The notes beneath the pieces were generated by a model. The model saw nothing but the letters and a program-made list of their open reading frames with translations, made no database searches and had not been told where the DNA came from. A program made the position numbers and the translations under genes. Positions 62,668-64,000 of a stretch of 64,000 bases of DNA are shown in pieces. The DNA lies in the NCBI GenBank assembly GCA_900474095.1, contig UCOA01000001.1, forward strand, positions 51,847 through 115,846. The letters are read 5' to 3'. This DNA comes from Hyphomicrobiales bacterium. GTDB lineage: Bacteria > Pseudomonadota > Alphaproteobacteria > Rhizobiales > Rhizobiaceae. The stretch's first letter is position 1, and each line of letters begins with the position of its first letter.

Positions 62668-63168
62668 ATGCCAAATTTTAATGTCACCACGTCGCAGTTC
62701 CGCGTGCGCCCGGTCAGCCAGTCTGAGTTGCCGCCGGTTCAGGCCATGGGCCGCGGTCCAAGCCTCGACTATCTGACCTATGCCAATGGTCCGCGTCAGT
62801 TTAACAGCCGCATGGCTGCCGGCGGGGCGGTCGCTGCGGCGGTCTCATCCGTCTCTGCAGGTCTCAACGAAGCCTCGCTAACCGTGTGGCTGAAGAATTG
62901 GCTGAAAGCCAATCAGGTCAAGATCAGCGAACAATTGCTGCGCAACAACCATTCGGTCTTCGTCGTACAGGTCAACTATGCAGTCGCCAATTCCTTCGGC
63001 AATCGAATGTTCCTGTCGCGCGATATCTATCTCCTTGGCACGGTCCCAACGGTAAAGCAGGTCGACACGATCCTGACGGCCGATGTTCTCTACGGCCCGA
63101 AAGTGGATGCGGTCCCGAACAACGCGACCCAGTTCCAATACGCCTATCTGGTCGGCGAACGCCTCTGA
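62668..63168 (+). CDS. Unknown protein between hcp and vgrG, candidate T6SS component
   Basis: 166 residues. The N-terminal 60 are polar with Gln/Pro/Arg. A hydrophobic Ala/Gly/Ser stretch follows (RMAAGGAVAAAVSSVSAGLN, about 49-68), then a compact part with LTVWLKNWLKANQ and HSVFVVQVNYAVANSFGNRM. GCAGGGGAG precedes ATG 62668. I do not recognise a family; it does not read like the Tae amidase or Tai immunity proteins found at this place in Agrobacterium. The short Ala-rich helix could contact a membrane or the Hcp/VgrG assembly. Confidence 0.65.
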   Translation: MPNFNVTTSQFRVRPVSQSELPPVQAMGRGPSLDYLTYANGPRQFNSRMAAGGAVAAAVSSVSAGLNEASLTVWLKNWLKANQVKISEQLLRNNHSVFVVQVNYAVANSFGNRMFLSRDIYLLGTVPTVKQVDTILTADVLYGPKVDAVPNNATQFQYAYLVGERL

Positions 63169-63215
63169 TCGAGGCGATTTGTCGACCCTTTTCTCTTCCT
63201 CCCGAGACCTAAACG

Positions 63216-64000
63216 ATGAACGAGCTCATTTCCTCAGACGATTTCATCCAGGCAAGCCGCATCCTAAAAGTCTCGTCGCCGCTCGGCGAGGACCAACTGC
63301 TGGCGGAACGGGTGGAGATCGACGAGGCGGTGTCGACGCTGTTTGCGATCCGCCTTTCGGTGCGTGCCAAGCGCGAGGCGGTGAAACCCGAGGAACTGAT
63401 CGGCCGGCTTGTCGACCTGTCGATCGAGGTCGATCAGGGCGAGGACGGCGATGGCGGCGTCCGCCGACCGTTTAATGGTCTCGTCACTGAACTGAACGAG
63501 GGGCCGCCCGTCAGCCGCGGCCTTCGCGCCTATTCGCTGGTGCTCCGGCCGCAGATGTGGCTTTTGTCGCGCCGCTCCGACTGCCGCATCTGGATGGACA
63601 AGACGGCGATCGACATCGTCGAGATGCTGTTTTCCGAGCACGGCATTCCGGCGCCGGACGTGTCCGGCATCGTTTCGCCGCCATCGCCGCAGCATTACTC
63701 GGTGCAGTGGAACGAGACCGACCTCGACTATCTCATGCGCCGCTTCGAGGAGGACGGGCTGTTCTTCTGGTTCAGCCACGACAAGGGCCGCCACCGGCTC
63801 ACTGTCGCCGATAGTGCCATCTCCTGGGCCAAACCGTCGGCTTCCGCTCAAGGGGAGAGCCGGGTGCGGCTGGCGCAGGGCTCGTCGGACCGCAACCACA
63901 TCAACGACTGGGCGCGGCGCTTTTCCTATGTGCCGGGCAGGCGCGCCGGTGCCGACTGGAATTTCGAGACGCCGAACATGGTGCCGGGCACCATGACGCC
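63216..64000 (+). CDS. vgrG: T6SS spike protein VgrG (TssI), main-cluster copy, cut by window edge
   Basis: 261 complete codons are visible. It starts MNELISSDDFIQASRILKVS and shows the gp27-like base domain: SSPLGEDQLLAERVEIDEAV, FNGLVTELNEGPPVSRGLRA, RPQMWLLSRRSDCRIWMDK, NETDLDYLMRRFEEDGLFFW. It is clearly homologous to the satellite VgrG at 35200 over this whole stretch. It is the fourth gene of the clpV operon. What cargo it carries lies beyond the window. Confidence 0.92.
   Translation, partial: MNELISSDDFIQASRILKVSSPLGEDQLLAERVEIDEAVSTLFAIRLSVRAKREAVKPEELIGRLVDLSIEVDQGEDGDGGVRRPFNGLVTELNEGPPVSRGLRAYSLVLRPQMWLLSRRSDCRIWMDKTAIDIVEMLFSEHGIPAPDVSGIVSPPSPQHYSVQWNETDLDYLMRRFEEDGLFFWFSHDKGRHRLTVADSAISWAKPSASAQGESRVRLAQGSSDRNHINDWARRFSYVPGRRAGADWNFETPNMVPGTMT

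Noticed and set aside
1..64000. CRISPR array, tRNA, rRNA, integrase or transposase genes
   Set aside because: None was recognised by reading both strands.

Overview
The window is GC-rich DNA from an alphaproteobacterium, most likely of the family Rhizobiaceae (Rhizobium, Agrobacterium or Ensifer/Sinorhizobium). The reasons are the imp/hcp-type type VI secretion (T6SS) locus with a fused TagF-PppA protein and two TssC paralogues, the same layout as the Agrobacterium tumefaciens cluster; a SitABCD metal importer divergent from a Fur-family regulator; and many solute ABC importers with LacI or GntR regulators. There are no rRNA, tRNA, ribosomal or replication genes, so an accessory replicon (chromid or megaplasmid) is plausible, but this is inference.

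Layout. (1) 1-4257: pectin/rhamnogalacturonan breakdown operon on the minus strand (GH105 hydrolase, KduI isomerase, an unrecognised third protein cut by the window edge) with a divergent LacI-type regulator. (2) 4276-9266: aa3-type cytochrome oxidase operon with its own cytochrome c and two subunit III-type proteins. (3) 9466-19425: a GntR regulator divergent from a ten-gene catabolic and transport operon (amino-acid-synthesis-family protein, alpha/beta hydrolase, flavin reductase with an extra C-terminal domain, luciferase-like monooxygenase, aldehyde dehydrogenase, NIPSNAP protein, PotD-type ABC importer). Its substrate is unknown, and it is a good candidate for an undescribed pathway. (4) 19426-24777: loosely packed accessory stretch with a small unknown protein, two toxin-antitoxin modules whose toxins are both broken, an SPW-repeat membrane protein and an NAD-dependent formate dehydrogenase. 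(5) 24778-28866: Fur-family regulator and sitABCD manganese/iron importer. (6) 28959-34557: family-1 sugar ABC importer with divergent LacI regulator and two clear palindromic operators. (7) 35200-64000: T6SS region.

The T6SS region has four parts. A satellite spike module (35200-38781) encodes VgrG, PAAR, a separate beta-helix-like protein resembling a detached VgrG tail, and an unknown protein. A polysaccharide-export lipoprotein gene follows. The long minus-strand imp operon runs from tssA to ppkA (59056 to 40217) with many 4-bp start/stop overlaps. The divergent clpV-hcp-unknown-vgrG operon runs off the right edge. A perfect 8-bp inverted repeat lies in the divergent promoter region, a strong terminator-like hairpin follows hcp, and another hairpin separates the two tssC genes.

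The T6SS genes would build the trans-envelope complex (TssM, TssL, TssK, TssE, TssF, TssG), the contractile sheath (TssB, TssC), the tube (Hcp) and the spike (VgrG, PAAR), recycled by ClpV. The PpkA kinase, the TagF-PppA phosphatase and the FHA protein form a phosphorylation switch. No TssJ lipoprotein gene is seen. The two satellite proteins at 37250-38781 and the protein at 62668-63168 are the best candidates for new T6SS spike or effector components.
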